64,000 bases of DNA, from the NCBI GenBank assembly GCA_018715645.1, contig DVLE01000084.1, positions 1-64,000 on the forward strand. The letters are read 5' to 3'. The first letter of the stretch is position 1, and every line of letters begins with the position of its first letter. Positions 27,816 to 35,396 of this stretch are shown piece by piece. The translations under genes and the position numbers were made by a program. This DNA is from Candidatus Merdisoma merdipullorum. Lineage in GTDB: Bacteria > Bacillota > Clostridia > Lachnospirales > Lachnospiraceae. The notes under the pieces were generated by a model that worked only from the letters and a program-made list of their open reading frames with translations, had not been told where the DNA came from and made no database searches.

Positions 27816-29345
27816 ATGAAGCTTCTGAAGCTGGCTGACAGGACGGTATCCGTTCTGGGATTGCTGCTGTTTGGAACGCTGACGGGCGTCAGCCTGTTTA
27901 CAACTGTATATTTTCGGACCACCTATGAGGAGGTCCCTTACCAGGCCGGGGATATTTTTCCGATGGTTCTGGCAGTCTGCGCGCTGCTTGTCTGGCTGAT
28001 GTATGGCGTATCCGCCTGGATTTTGAAAAAAGAAGAAGGCCAGGAAAAACGGATTCGGATTCTGTTGGCGGCGGTGCTTCTGTATGCCCTCGCATTTACG
28101 GTCTGGTGGGTTTTCGCCGCGAAGTGTATTCCGGTAGGGGATCAGGCTTCCGTCTGCAAGGCGGCGGAGGGCTTCCAAAACGGAGATTACTCGATGCTGA
28201 CCATGGATTCCTATGAGCGGTATCTGTATATTCATCCTCATCAGCTTGGGCTTACGGCTCTGATTGAGTTTATCTTTGCCGTCTTTGGAAATGGAAATCA
28301 GATAGCCTTTCAGTTGGCCAACTGTCTGGGCGTGCTGGTCTGCCTGTACAGCGGCTATCGGATCACAAGGCTTTTGACCGAGGACAGGAGAGCCTGGATC
28401 TTTTATCTTCTGCTGGCCGCGGCCTACTTTCCTCTGTTTTTCTATGTAACCTTTGTCTATGGAGAGATTCCTTCCCTGGCCTGTTCTCTGGCTGCGGTCT
28501 GGTGCTTCCTGGAATACCGGAAGCATGGAGGAGCGGCTTGGTTCGCGGGCTGCTGTCTTGGCTGCGCGCTGGCCTGCCTGATTCGCAACAACAGCCTGAT
28601 CCTGTTGGTGGCCTTTGTGCTGGTACTGCTTGTATCGGCGGCGGGGGAGAGAAAGCTTCGCCCAGTGGCGGCAGCCGTTCTTCTGGTCGCCGTGTTCTTT
28701 GGCGCCCGCTTCTGTTTGCATACCGTGTATGAGCAGAGATCCGGAGAGAACATCAATACGGGAGCGCCGATGATTCTCTATGTAGCCATGGGAATGCAGG
28801 AGGGAGAAAGCGCTCCCGGCTGGTCCAATGGCTACATCCTCCATAATTACTGGGGAGAATCAGAATTTGACGCTGAGGCGTCCACGGCCATGGCCGTTCA
28901 GGACATAGAGACATCCCTGGAAGAATTTGCGGAAGATCCGCCTTACGCGTTTCGTTTTTATCTGGAAAAGTTTACAAGTCAGTGGAATGATCCCACATAC
29001 CAGTGCTTTGTGATGACGTATACGAACGGTTCCGCGCGCGGTCCCGTGGCGAACAGCATGTACGATGGAAAGCTTCATGCGCTGATGATCTGGTTTATGA
29101 ATGAGTACCAGAGTCTCGTTTTTGCGGGAGCGTTTCTGTGGCTGCTGTTTGGGTTCTGGAAGAAGAAAGGGCTGGAAGCTCAGATACTTCTGATAACGGT
29201 CATCGGAGGCTTTCTGTTTCATATGATCTGGGAGGCAAAGGGACGCTATATTCTTCCCTATTTTGTGATGATGCTCCCGATGGCGGCCGCAGGACTGGCC
29301 GAGCTTTCCCTGCGCGTGCGAAACCTGTTCGCGGCGCGTGCATAA
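27816..29345 (+). CDS. Polytopic membrane glycosyltransferase-like protein (GT-C type)
   Basis: A 509-residue membrane protein with about eleven hydrophobic segments. After the third segment comes CIPVGDQASVCKAAEGFQNGDY, an outward loop with an acidic residue as in PMT/GT39 and ArnT-like enzymes that use polyprenyl-phosphate sugars; YLYIHPHQLGLTALIEFIFAVFG is typical of that fold. Substrate and product are unknown. The frame opens at 27747, but ATG 27816 has GGAGG correctly spaced, whereas the longer form would add an odd hydrophilic N-terminus that overlaps the hairpin. Confidence 0.72.
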   Translation: MKLLKLADRTVSVLGLLLFGTLTGVSLFTTVYFRTTYEEVPYQAGDIFPMVLAVCALLVWLMYGVSAWILKKEEGQEKRIRILLAAVLLYALAFTVWWVFAAKCIPVGDQASVCKAAEGFQNGDYSMLTMDSYERYLYIHPHQLGLTALIEFIFAVFGNGNQIAFQLANCLGVLVCLYSGYRITRLLTEDRRAWIFYLLLAAAYFPLFFYVTFVYGEIPSLACSLAAVWCFLEYRKHGGAAWFAGCCLGCALACLIRNNSLILLVAFVLVLLVSAAGERKLRPVAAAVLLVAVFFGARFCLHTVYEQRSGENINTGAPMILYVAMGMQEGESAPGWSNGYILHNYWGESEFDAEASTAMAVQDIETSLEEFAEDPPYAFRFYLEKFTSQWNDPTYQCFVMTYTNGSARGPVANSMYDGKLHALMIWFMNEYQSLVFAGAFLWLLFGFWKKKGLEAQILLITVIGGFLFHMIWEAKGRYILPYFVMMLPMAAAGLAELSLRVRNLFAARA

Positions 29346-29398
29346 GTCATTTTAAATTACACATAATAGTTTCAACACTATTTATGGAGGTAATGAAA

Positions 29399-29767
29399 AT
29401 GACAAGATTGGACTGCACCGTGACAAGCTGCCTGTACAATAAGGAACACTGCTGCTGCAAGGACAATATCGAGGTGGGAGGCGTATCGGGCGGATTCAGG
29501 AACAGCGCGCAGGAGGCGCCTTCCGGGGAAAATCACGCCCGCCATTCCAGGGATACCTGCTGCGTCAGCTTTCGGGAACGGGGAGAGGGCGGCGTGCGAA
29601 GCTCCGTAGACATCCCTACAAAGAATACGGACGTGGCCTGCCGCGTGATGGAATGCACCTTCAACGCAGGCTGCCACTGCCAGGCAAAGCATATTGGCAT
29701 CGCGGGAGGAGCAGCCTGCGACTGTGATGATACGGAGTGTACTACATTCCGGTGTAAGTGCGACTGA
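29399..29767 (+). CDS. DUF1540 Cys-rich protein, two repeats
   Basis: A 122-residue cysteine-rich cytosolic protein. Two copies of the DUF1540 pattern are seen: CTVTSCLYNKEHCCCKDNIEV at the start and CRVMECTFNAGCHCQAKHIGI near the end, followed by CDCDDTECTTFRCKCD. The spacing suggests metal (probably zinc) binding. Function is not known; such proteins are frequent in Clostridia. The ATG at 29399 is chosen over 29393 because GGAGG ends eight bases before it. The middle part (EAPSGENHARHS) is low in structure. It converges on the TIGR04086 gene with only four bases between stops. Confidence 0.85.
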   Translation: MTRLDCTVTSCLYNKEHCCCKDNIEVGGVSGGFRNSAQEAPSGENHARHSRDTCCVSFRERGEGGVRSSVDIPTKNTDVACRVMECTFNAGCHCQAKHIGIAGGAACDCDDTECTTFRCKCD

Positions 29768-29771
29768 GAGC

Positions 29772-30146
29772 CTAGGATACCATTCCTCCCAGGGTGCCGC
29801 CCGCCATACAGAGAATCAGCGTGGTGACAAAGTTTGAGGAGGTTCCGGAAAAGCCCTGGCCTACAGCCAGAGAGATGATGGCCAGCACGGCGAAATAGAG
29901 CAGGCCAAAGGCCCCGCCCCAGATAAATTTTCTGGTTTTCATCATCTTCCCTTCCAGAAAACCGCCGAGAAAGCAGGCGATGACATAGATAGCGATGATG
30001 CCGACATTCACGATGGATTCCGCAAGCTGCAGCTTATACAGCAGAAAGGCAAGCAGAAGGAGCAGAAGCCCTGTGACGATATAAGCGGCAAGCAATGCTT
30101 TGACCATCCGCACGGCGGCGTCCTGACAGGCTTTTCCTTTTTCCAT
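29772..30146 (-). CDS. TIGR04086 family membrane protein
   Basis: A 124-residue protein with four membrane segments (about residues 16-36, 44-63, 72-92 and 101-122) and the family-like cores IVTGLLLLLLAFLLY, CFLGGFLEGKMM and GGAFGLLYF. Function is unknown. From memory, genes of this family often lie next to the SCIFF genes in Clostridia, as here, where it is divergent from scfA with 171 bases between starts. GGAGGAAT precedes its ATG. Confidence 0.8.
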   Translation of the reverse strand: MEKGKACQDAAVRMVKALLAAYIVTGLLLLLLAFLLYKLQLAESIVNVGIIAIYVIACFLGGFLEGKMMKTRKFIWGGAFGLLYFAVLAIISLAVGQGFSGTSSNFVTTLILCMAGGTLGGMVS

Positions 30147-30262
30147 AACGATTCCTCCCGGATCTCAATCTGATTATGATGCAGTGACGATGCTGATAGT
30201 TACTGTTCACTCTACTATATGAAGACGTACGGAAAAAAATACTTTTAAATCCGACCTTGGTA

Positions 30263-30271
30263 TGGTATAAT
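30263..30271 (+). promoter_or_regulatory. Extended -10 promoter for scfA
   Basis: TGGTATAAT is a TGn-extended -10 box (hexamer 30266-30271). The -35 at the 17-base spacing, TTTTAA (30243-30248), is weak, as expected for extended -10 promoters. The start would fall about 40 bases before the scfA ATG. Confidence 0.65.
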
Positions 30272-30317
30272 ACCGACAGACGTACGAAACTCGGTTAGAT
30301 TAAGGAGGGAAGTTATA

Positions 30318-30461
30318 ATGAAGCACATCAAGACATTGAACACACAGATTCTGCAGAACACTGTGAAGAAGGGCGGATGTGGAGAGTGCCAGACATCTTG
30401 CCAGTCTGCATGCAAGACATCCTGTACCGTTGGTAATCAGACGTGTGAGCAGCACAAATAA
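30318..30461 (+). CDS. scfA: SCIFF ranthipeptide precursor (six cysteines in forty-five residues)
   Basis: A 47-residue peptide starting MKHIKTLNTQILQNTVKKGG, with a leader of about 20 residues and six cysteines at 21, 24, 28, 32, 36 and 43 in a Thr/Ser/Gln-rich core (CQTSCQSACKTSC). This is the SCIFF RiPP precursor found throughout Clostridia. In characterised homologues (from memory) the maturase links Cys32 to Thr37 by a thioether; both residues are present here at exactly those positions. AAGGAGG lies nine bases before the ATG. The natural role of SCIFF is not established; near-universal occurrence suggests housekeeping rather than an antibiotic. Confidence 0.96.
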   Translation: MKHIKTLNTQILQNTVKKGGCGECQTSCQSACKTSCTVGNQTCEQHK

Positions 30462-30471
30462 AAGTCAATCT

Positions 30472-30500
30472 GCCGGAGCCGGGAGGAGCCTGGCTCCGGC
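30472..30500 (+). terminator. Hairpin after scfA, probable partial terminator
   Basis: GCCGGAGCC (30472-30480) pairs perfectly with GGCTCCGGC (30492-30500) across an 11-base loop. The following stretch TTACTGCTTTTATTT is only moderately T-rich. It may set the scfA to scfB expression ratio. Confidence 0.65.
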
Positions 30501-30507
30501 TTACTGC

Positions 30508-30584
30508 TTTTATTTCATAGGAAAGACCGTGTTACGTTAATGTGTGAAAGCAAAGTAGAAAAAGGTCTTTCCTATGAAATAAAA
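30508..30584. repeat. 21-bp perfect inverted repeat, 35-base spacer
   Basis: The arms 30508-30528 and 30564-30584 are exact inverted copies; the outer ends read TTTTATTTCATAGG and CCTATGAAATAAAA. Total length is 77 bp. It looks like a miniature element or a long RNA hairpin. No gene or transposase is inside. Confidence 0.85.
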
Positions 30585-30652
30585 TGCACTTCGTGCAAGG
30601 ATGCGCAGCTCGCGGAGAGGAAATTGCTGCTTTGCAGCCCGCTCGCGCGCGG

Positions 30653-30679
30653 AGAATTTCGCGAGCGAAATTCTTTTTT
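30653..30679 (+). terminator. Terminator-like hairpin between scfA and scfB
   Basis: AGAATTTCGC (30653-30662) pairs with GCGAAATTCT (30665-30674) and is followed by five more T. Two small hairpins precede it: TGCAC/GTGCA at 30585-30597 and GCTGC/GCAGC at 30626-30638. Confidence 0.65.
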
Positions 30680-30705
30680 ATGGGAAATATATGCGCGATG
30701 CACAG

Positions 30706-30748
30706 GGATGTCTCAAGAGCCGTCGGATGGGCGGTTTTTGAGACATCC
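30706..30748 (+). other. 17-bp hairpin directly upstream of scfB
   Basis: Arms 30706-30722 and 30732-30748 pair over 17 positions (two G-U) around a nine-base loop. The outer part GGATGTCTCAA / TTGAGACATCC is perfect. It ends 25 bases before the scfB ribosome site, so it could act as an attenuator or as a block to exonucleases. Confidence 0.7.
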
Positions 30749-30786
30749 TTGTTCTGCGCGGTTTTACATAGTAAGGAGCTTTAGAT

Positions 30787-32148
30787 ATGATTCATCGCTA
30801 TTATAATAACGGTTATTATATTGTACTGGACGTGAACAGCGGAGCTGTTCATGTGGTGGACGAGGCGGCTTATGAGGTGATTGGCCTCTATGAGAACTGT
30901 ACGCCGGAAGAAATTGTGGAGCGCTTAAAGGACAGGTGGCCGGAAGATGAGCTTCGGGAGATCCTGGAGGATGTGGAAACTTTAAAACAGCAGGGAACAC
31001 TGTTTACGGAAGATACCTACAAGGACAGAGTGATTGATTTCAAAAAGCGTTCTACGGTCGTCAAGGCTTTGTGCCTGCATATCGCGCACGACTGCAACCT
31101 GGCCTGCCGCTACTGTTTTGCGGAGGAGGGCGAGTACCACGGGCGCCGGGCGCTGATGAGCTATGAGGTAGGCCGTCAGGCTCTCGATTTCCTGATTGCC
31201 AATTCAGGAAACCGTAAGAACCTGGAAGTAGACTTTTTCGGCGGAGAGCCTCTGATGAACTGGCAGGTAGTAAAGGACCTGGTAGCTTATGGACGTGAGC
31301 AGGAAAAAATTCACGACAAGAAGTTTCGCTTTACGCTGACTACTAACGGCATTCTTCTGAATGACGAGGTGCAGGAATTCGTCAACCGGGAGATGAGCAA
31401 CGTAGTCTTGAGTATTGACGGACGCAAAGAAGTCAACGACAAGATGCGTCCCTTTCGGAATGGACGTGGAAGCTATGATCTGATTGTGCCGAAGTTTCAG
31501 AAGCTGGCGGAAAGCAGGAATCAGAACAATTACTATGTGCGCGGAACCTTTACCCGCAATAATCTGGATTTTTCCGAGGATGTCCTTCATCTGGCGGACC
31601 TGGGCTTCAAGCAGATCTCAGTGGAGCCTGTGGTGGCTGCTCCTGAGGAGCCATACGCCCTGCGCGAGGAAGACATTCCGGTTCTCTGCGAGCAGTATGA
31701 CAGGCTGGCCGCCGAGATGGTTCGCCGCCATGGAAAGGAAAATGATTTTAACTTTTTCCACTTTATGATTGATCTGACCGGAGGTCCCTGCGTCTACAAG
31801 CGGCTGTCGGGCTGCGGATCAGGAACCGAGTATCTGGCAGTGACGCCCTGGGGAGATCTCTACCCCTGTCATCAGTTTGTGGGAAATGAAAAGTTTTTAA
31901 TGGGAAATGTCTTTGAGGGCGTGACCAACACGGAGCTTCGGGACGAGTTTAAGTGCTGCAATGTATACGCGAAGGAAAAATGTCAGAAGTGCTTTGCGAA
32001 GTTCTACTGCAGCGGCGGCTGCGCGGCCAACTCCTACAATTTCCACGGTTCCATCAACGATGCCTATGACATCGGCTGCGAGCTTCAGAAAAAGCGTGTG
32101 GAGTGCGCGATCATGATTAAGGCTGCCACGGCAGAGGCGCAGGAATAG
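30787..32148 (+). CDS. scfB: SCIFF radical-SAM maturase with SPASM domain
   Basis: Installs Cys-to-Thr thioether links in the scfA peptide. The 453-residue protein has an N-terminal peptide-recognition (RRE-like) region (HRYYNNGYYIVLDVNSGAVHVV, residues 2-80), the radical-SAM motif CNLACRYCF near residue 104, and a C-terminal SPASM region with cysteines at CGSGTEYL, YPCHQF, CCNVY, CQKCF and CSGGCA for two auxiliary 4Fe-4S clusters. AAGGAG is eight bases before the ATG. It lies 325 bases after scfA and five bases before recJ. Confidence 0.95.
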   Translation: MIHRYYNNGYYIVLDVNSGAVHVVDEAAYEVIGLYENCTPEEIVERLKDRWPEDELREILEDVETLKQQGTLFTEDTYKDRVIDFKKRSTVVKALCLHIAHDCNLACRYCFAEEGEYHGRRALMSYEVGRQALDFLIANSGNRKNLEVDFFGGEPLMNWQVVKDLVAYGREQEKIHDKKFRFTLTTNGILLNDEVQEFVNREMSNVVLSIDGRKEVNDKMRPFRNGRGSYDLIVPKFQKLAESRNQNNYYVRGTFTRNNLDFSEDVLHLADLGFKQISVEPVVAAPEEPYALREEDIPVLCEQYDRLAAEMVRRHGKENDFNFFHFMIDLTGGPCVYKRLSGCGSGTEYLAVTPWGDLYPCHQFVGNEKFLMGNVFEGVTNTELRDEFKCCNVYAKEKCQKCFAKFYCSGGCAANSYNFHGSINDAYDIGCELQKKRVECAIMIKAATAEAQE

Positions 32149-32153
32149 TATTT

Positions 32154-33872
32154 ATGAAAGAAAAATGGGTGGAAGCGCCAAAGATTCAGGGAAATCAGGA
32201 GCTGGCGCAGAAATTTTCGGTAAGTCCCATGGCCATGAGGCTGATACGCAGCCGCGCGGGAGAAAGCGAGGAAGAAGTACGGGAGTATCTTTGCGGAAGC
32301 ATAGAAGAACTTTCCGACGCCTGCCAGATGAAGGGAATGAGGGAGGCCGTCTCGCTTCTGCGGGAAAAGATCCGGGAAGGAGCCCGTATACGGATTATCG
32401 GGGATTACGACATTGATGGAGTCAACGCTACGCACATTCTGATAACGGCGCTCAGGCGAGCAGGGGCCGATGCGGATACGGTGATTCCGGATCGGCTCAA
32501 AGATGGATACGGAATCAATGAACACCTGATCGGAAATGCAAAGGAGGCAGGCATCGATACGATCGTCACCTGCGACAACGGCATCGCGGCGGCTCAGGAG
32601 ATCGCCTATGCGAAAGGGCTGGGCATGACTGTAATCGTCACCGATCATCATGATATACCCTACCGGGAGGAAGCGGATGGAAGCCGCACGACGATTCTTC
32701 CTCCGGCGGATGTGATCGTGAATCCGAAGCAGGCGGACTGTCCCTATCCGTTTAAAAAGCTCTGCGGGGCTGCGGTGGCCTGGCGTCTGGCCGAGGCCCT
32801 TTACCGGGAGGAGGGAATCCCGCGGGAAGAATTCCTCGATCTGGCAGAGTTCGCGGCGGTGGCTACGATAGGAGACATCGTAGACTTGACGGGAGAGAAC
32901 CGGATTATTGCAAAATACGGAATGAAACGGCTGGAACAGACAAAAAATCCTGGATACCGGGCTTTGCTGGCCGTGAATGGTCTTCTGGACAAAAAACTTA
33001 CCGCTTATCACATCAGTTTCGTCATCGGTCCCTGTATCAATGCCAGCGGACGCCTGGACACAGCCAGACGGGCCTTGCGGCTTCTGGGCGCGGAGACGGA
33101 GGCAGAAGCGGAAGAACTGGCCGGAGACCTTAAGGCATTGAATGACAGCCGCAAGGACCTGACGGTGAAAGGGACGGAAAAGGCCATTCAGTTAATTGAA
33201 ACTACGGATTTAAAGCAGGACCGGGTACTGGTTGTCTACCTTCCGGACTGCCATGAAAGTCTTGCGGGAATCATTGCCGGGCGTATCCGGGAACGGTATT
33301 TCAGGCCCTGCTTTGTGCTGACGGATGGAGAGGAAGGCGTCAAGGGTTCCGGGCGTTCCATTCCGGGCTACCATATGTTTGAGGAGATGACGCGTATCCG
33401 GGAGCTGTTCACGAAATTCGGCGGTCATCCGATGGCGGCGGGCTGTTCCCTGAAGCCGGAAAATGTGGAGCCGTTCCGGAAAGCTATCAATGAAAACTGC
33501 CGTTTAAGCGCCGAAGATCTTCTGCCGATGATCAGCTATGACGCAGTTTTGCCGATCTGTTACGCGGGGGAGCAGATCATCCGGGAGTTGGAGCTTCTGG
33601 AACCCTTCGGCAAGGGAAACGAAAAGCCCCTGTTTGCTGCGGCGGATCTGAGCGTGAAAAGCGCCCGCATCATCGGGAAAAACCAAAATGTGCTGAAGAC
33701 GGTCCTGGAAGGACCGGATGGGACAAGGCTTGACGCCATAAGCTTCGGAGATGTGCAGGGGAATCTGGAATATATTGAAGCAAAAGAAAAAATCTGCATC
33801 CTCTATTACCCTGAGATAAACGAATATCAGGGAAGACGAAGCGTACAGCTTGTGGTGGAGAGTTTTCGGTAA
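32154..33872 (+). CDS. recJ: Single-stranded-DNA-specific exonuclease RecJ
   Basis: 5'-3' exonuclease of recombination and mismatch repair. DHH-family motifs are present: GDYDIDGVNATHI near residue 82, CDNGIAAAQEI, TDHHDIP near 163, and the DHHA1 GSGRS with GGHPMAAG near 400 and 425. At 572 aa it is the compact core form without the long C-terminal extension of Bacillus RecJ. It follows scfB by five bases and ends in a terminator. Confidence 0.92.
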   Translation: MKEKWVEAPKIQGNQELAQKFSVSPMAMRLIRSRAGESEEEVREYLCGSIEELSDACQMKGMREAVSLLREKIREGARIRIIGDYDIDGVNATHILITALRRAGADADTVIPDRLKDGYGINEHLIGNAKEAGIDTIVTCDNGIAAAQEIAYAKGLGMTVIVTDHHDIPYREEADGSRTTILPPADVIVNPKQADCPYPFKKLCGAAVAWRLAEALYREEGIPREEFLDLAEFAAVATIGDIVDLTGENRIIAKYGMKRLEQTKNPGYRALLAVNGLLDKKLTAYHISFVIGPCINASGRLDTARRALRLLGAETEAEAEELAGDLKALNDSRKDLTVKGTEKAIQLIETTDLKQDRVLVVYLPDCHESLAGIIAGRIRERYFRPCFVLTDGEEGVKGSGRSIPGYHMFEEMTRIRELFTKFGGHPMAAGCSLKPENVEPFRKAINENCRLSAEDLLPMISYDAVLPICYAGEQIIRELELLEPFGKGNEKPLFAAADLSVKSARIIGKNQNVLKTVLEGPDGTRLDAISFGDVQGNLEYIEAKEKICILYYPEINEYQGRRSVQLVVESFR

Positions 33873-33878
33873 AATATA

Positions 33879-33919
33879 AGAGGTGGTTCTGGGGAGGTTC
33901 CTCAGAGCTGCCTCTTTTT
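33879..33919 (+). terminator. Terminator of the scfB-recJ unit
   Basis: AGAGGTGGTTCT (33879-33890) can pair along its full length, with three G-U pairs, to AGAGCTGCCTCT (33904-33915), followed by TTTTA. Confidence 0.75.
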
Positions 33920-33976
33920 ATCCATAATTGACAAGGGCATACTCAGTCAGAGTGGCTTTTGCCTGACCTATAGCGG

Positions 33977-34771
33977 TTAAAGCAAATACCTGGACACAAG
34001 TCTTTTTATCAGTCTGGTGTCCAGAATGGTTTTTTCTGTTTCAAAGGTCAGGATCAGCCGCTCTCCGGGAAAAATGCCGTTATCTTCATAGGCCAGAATT
34101 TTTTTGACTGCATTCTGCGCATAGCCGGGATCGTCCATTCTGCCGTCATGCTCCCAGTAAATCTCGGATCCAGACTTTTTTGACAGAAAAGTAAAATCAG
34201 GATGGACTGTCCCGAAGCCCTTCAGATGCAAGGGACGCTCGTATTTATAGGGAATCCCGTTCTGATGAAAATAATCTGCTAATATCTTTTCGGATTTTGA
34301 ACGAACTCTCTCCCCTCTTTCAGTCAAAATAACGGGAATATCTTCCCGAAATTCCTTTTGGATATAATCCTTTTCTTCCCATGCGGCCAATCGCTGAGCC
34401 CAGGTTGGCTCCGCCGGCTGAATCAGCTTTTGTTTTTCGGGGTTCTCTTTCAGGTAAATTTGTTCCAGCTCCTCGTCTTCATATTCTCTTGTGAGTATCC
34501 GAAGCTGTGAGAGTCTTCTCTGAACAAGCTTTAAGACTTTTTCGTCATAGGATTTTTGAGCAAGTTCACGAATCAGCCCTTCTTTGTTTTTGGGAATATA
34601 GGTTCCATTCCTTCGTCCGCCCGGCGTGCAATGATAATATTGAGTCCATTTTCCGCTGGAAGATATACGCAGCCTACCCTGCGGGACATCTTTTAATTGT
34701 TCGGTTGTCTTTTGAAGTATATGCTCTAGTCTGGCCTGCTCCTGGAGCAGCATTTCTTTTAATGTTGTCAT
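33977..34771 (-). CDS. Hypothetical protein with PD-(D/E)XK-like nuclease C-terminus
   Basis: A 264-residue cytosolic protein of no recognised name. Residues 1-130 are charged and helical (DEKVLKLVQRRLSQLR), possibly coiled. The C-terminal half reads VRSKSEKILADYF (near 158), VHPDFTF (near 189), IYWEHDGRMDDPGYA (near 204) and PGERLILTFE, a pattern like restriction-endonuclease folds where Glu, Asp and Glu bind metal. No methylase or toxin partner lies beside it. The TTG start at 34792 was rejected for ATG 34771, which has AGGAGG at 34778-34783. Upstream lies the 54-bp repeat array. Confidence 0.6.
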   Translation of the reverse strand: MTTLKEMLLQEQARLEHILQKTTEQLKDVPQGRLRISSSGKWTQYYHCTPGGRRNGTYIPKNKEGLIRELAQKSYDEKVLKLVQRRLSQLRILTREYEDEELEQIYLKENPEKQKLIQPAEPTWAQRLAAWEEKDYIQKEFREDIPVILTERGERVRSKSEKILADYFHQNGIPYKYERPLHLKGFGTVHPDFTFLSKKSGSEIYWEHDGRMDDPGYAQNAVKKILAYEDNGIFPGERLILTFETEKTILDTRLIKRLVSRYLL

Positions 34772-34814
34772 ATAATACCTCCTTTTTAACAAGAATTGTT
34801 GAATTTCCAGTCTC

Positions 34815-35017
34815 CTACGGATACAAATCCGAAATTCGGTCTAAACATCCGTAGAAAATCGTCGGAGTCTACGGATGCAAATCCGGGCATCCAGTGGAAA
34901 CATCGGTAGGAAATCGCCGGAATCTACGGATGCAAATCCGGAAACCTGACAAATCATCTGTAGAGAACCGCCAGAATCTACGGATACAGATTTGGAATCT
35001 CGTCGAACTATCCGTAG
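34815..35017. repeat. 54/55-bp inverted-repeat array 1, four units
   Basis: Four units at 34815-34854, 34869-34909, 34924-34963 and 34978-35017, each 40-41 bp and bounded by CTACGGAT and ATCCGTAG (unit 2 ends ATCGGTAG, unit 3 ATCTGTAG). Linkers are 14 nt each, similar to GAAATCGCCGGAAT. Units share CTACGGATnCAAATCCGGAAA. Any unit can fold with itself, or its right end can pair with the left end of the next. Short minus-strand translations give 18-residue repeats, but the 54/55 spacing breaks frame, so it is not coding. It lies in a divergent gap between the nuclease-like gene and apt. Confidence 0.9.
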
Positions 35018-35138
35018 AACCTGTTTTTTGTGTTGTATAAGTGGAATACTGGCTGCTGAAGGTAGGAGACAGCCGCAGATTTGTTTGAAAGTCCCTGGAA
35101 ATGGATGCTTCCGGACTGAAAAAAAGTTGACATAATTT

Positions 35139-35167
35139 ATTATACGTCACTTTTCCGAGAAAGTCCA
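35139..35167 (-). promoter_or_regulatory. Possible leftward promoter reading through array 1
   Basis: On the minus strand TGGACT (35162-35167), a 17-base spacer and TATAAT (35139-35144). Transcription would cross array 1 before the nuclease-like gene, making the array its 5' leader. The stretch 35168-35281 holds no recognised gene. Confidence 0.4.
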
Positions 35168-35281
35168 TCGCTATTCGATTCGACGCAGCAGGAGTGACGT
35201 CGGAGAGAGACGATGGGGTTGGCCGCAGACTGGATCGCTTGGACTGTTGTCCTTCGCCCGCCCCGTGTTTTACGCAAAATC

Positions 35282-35310
35282 TTGTCAAATACGCCCTTTC
35301 ATGCTATAAT
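35282..35310 (+). promoter_or_regulatory. Strong promoter for apt
   Basis: TTGTCA (35282-35287), a 17-base spacer and TATAAT (35305-35310) preceded by TGC (extended -10). A six-pair hairpin AGCCGT/ACGGCT (35327-35349) follows in the ~80-base leader. Confidence 0.85.
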
Positions 35311-35396
35311 GTGCGCGTATGCAATGAGCCGTGCGGGGGCGTGACGGCTTATTTGGCGGGGAAAAGTTACAAAACCTTAGAAAAGGGGAATGATAG

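Noticed and set aside
30540-30806. 88-residue plus-strand ORF between scfA and scfB
   Set aside because: It runs through four hairpins, lacks a ribosome site and overlaps the scfB start.
34869-35288. 139-residue minus-strand ORF with 18-residue repeats (and similar ORFs at 44551-44962)
   Set aside because: They are translations of the inverted-repeat arrays; the period alternates 54 and 55 bp, so frame is not kept, and the repeats appear in different frames.
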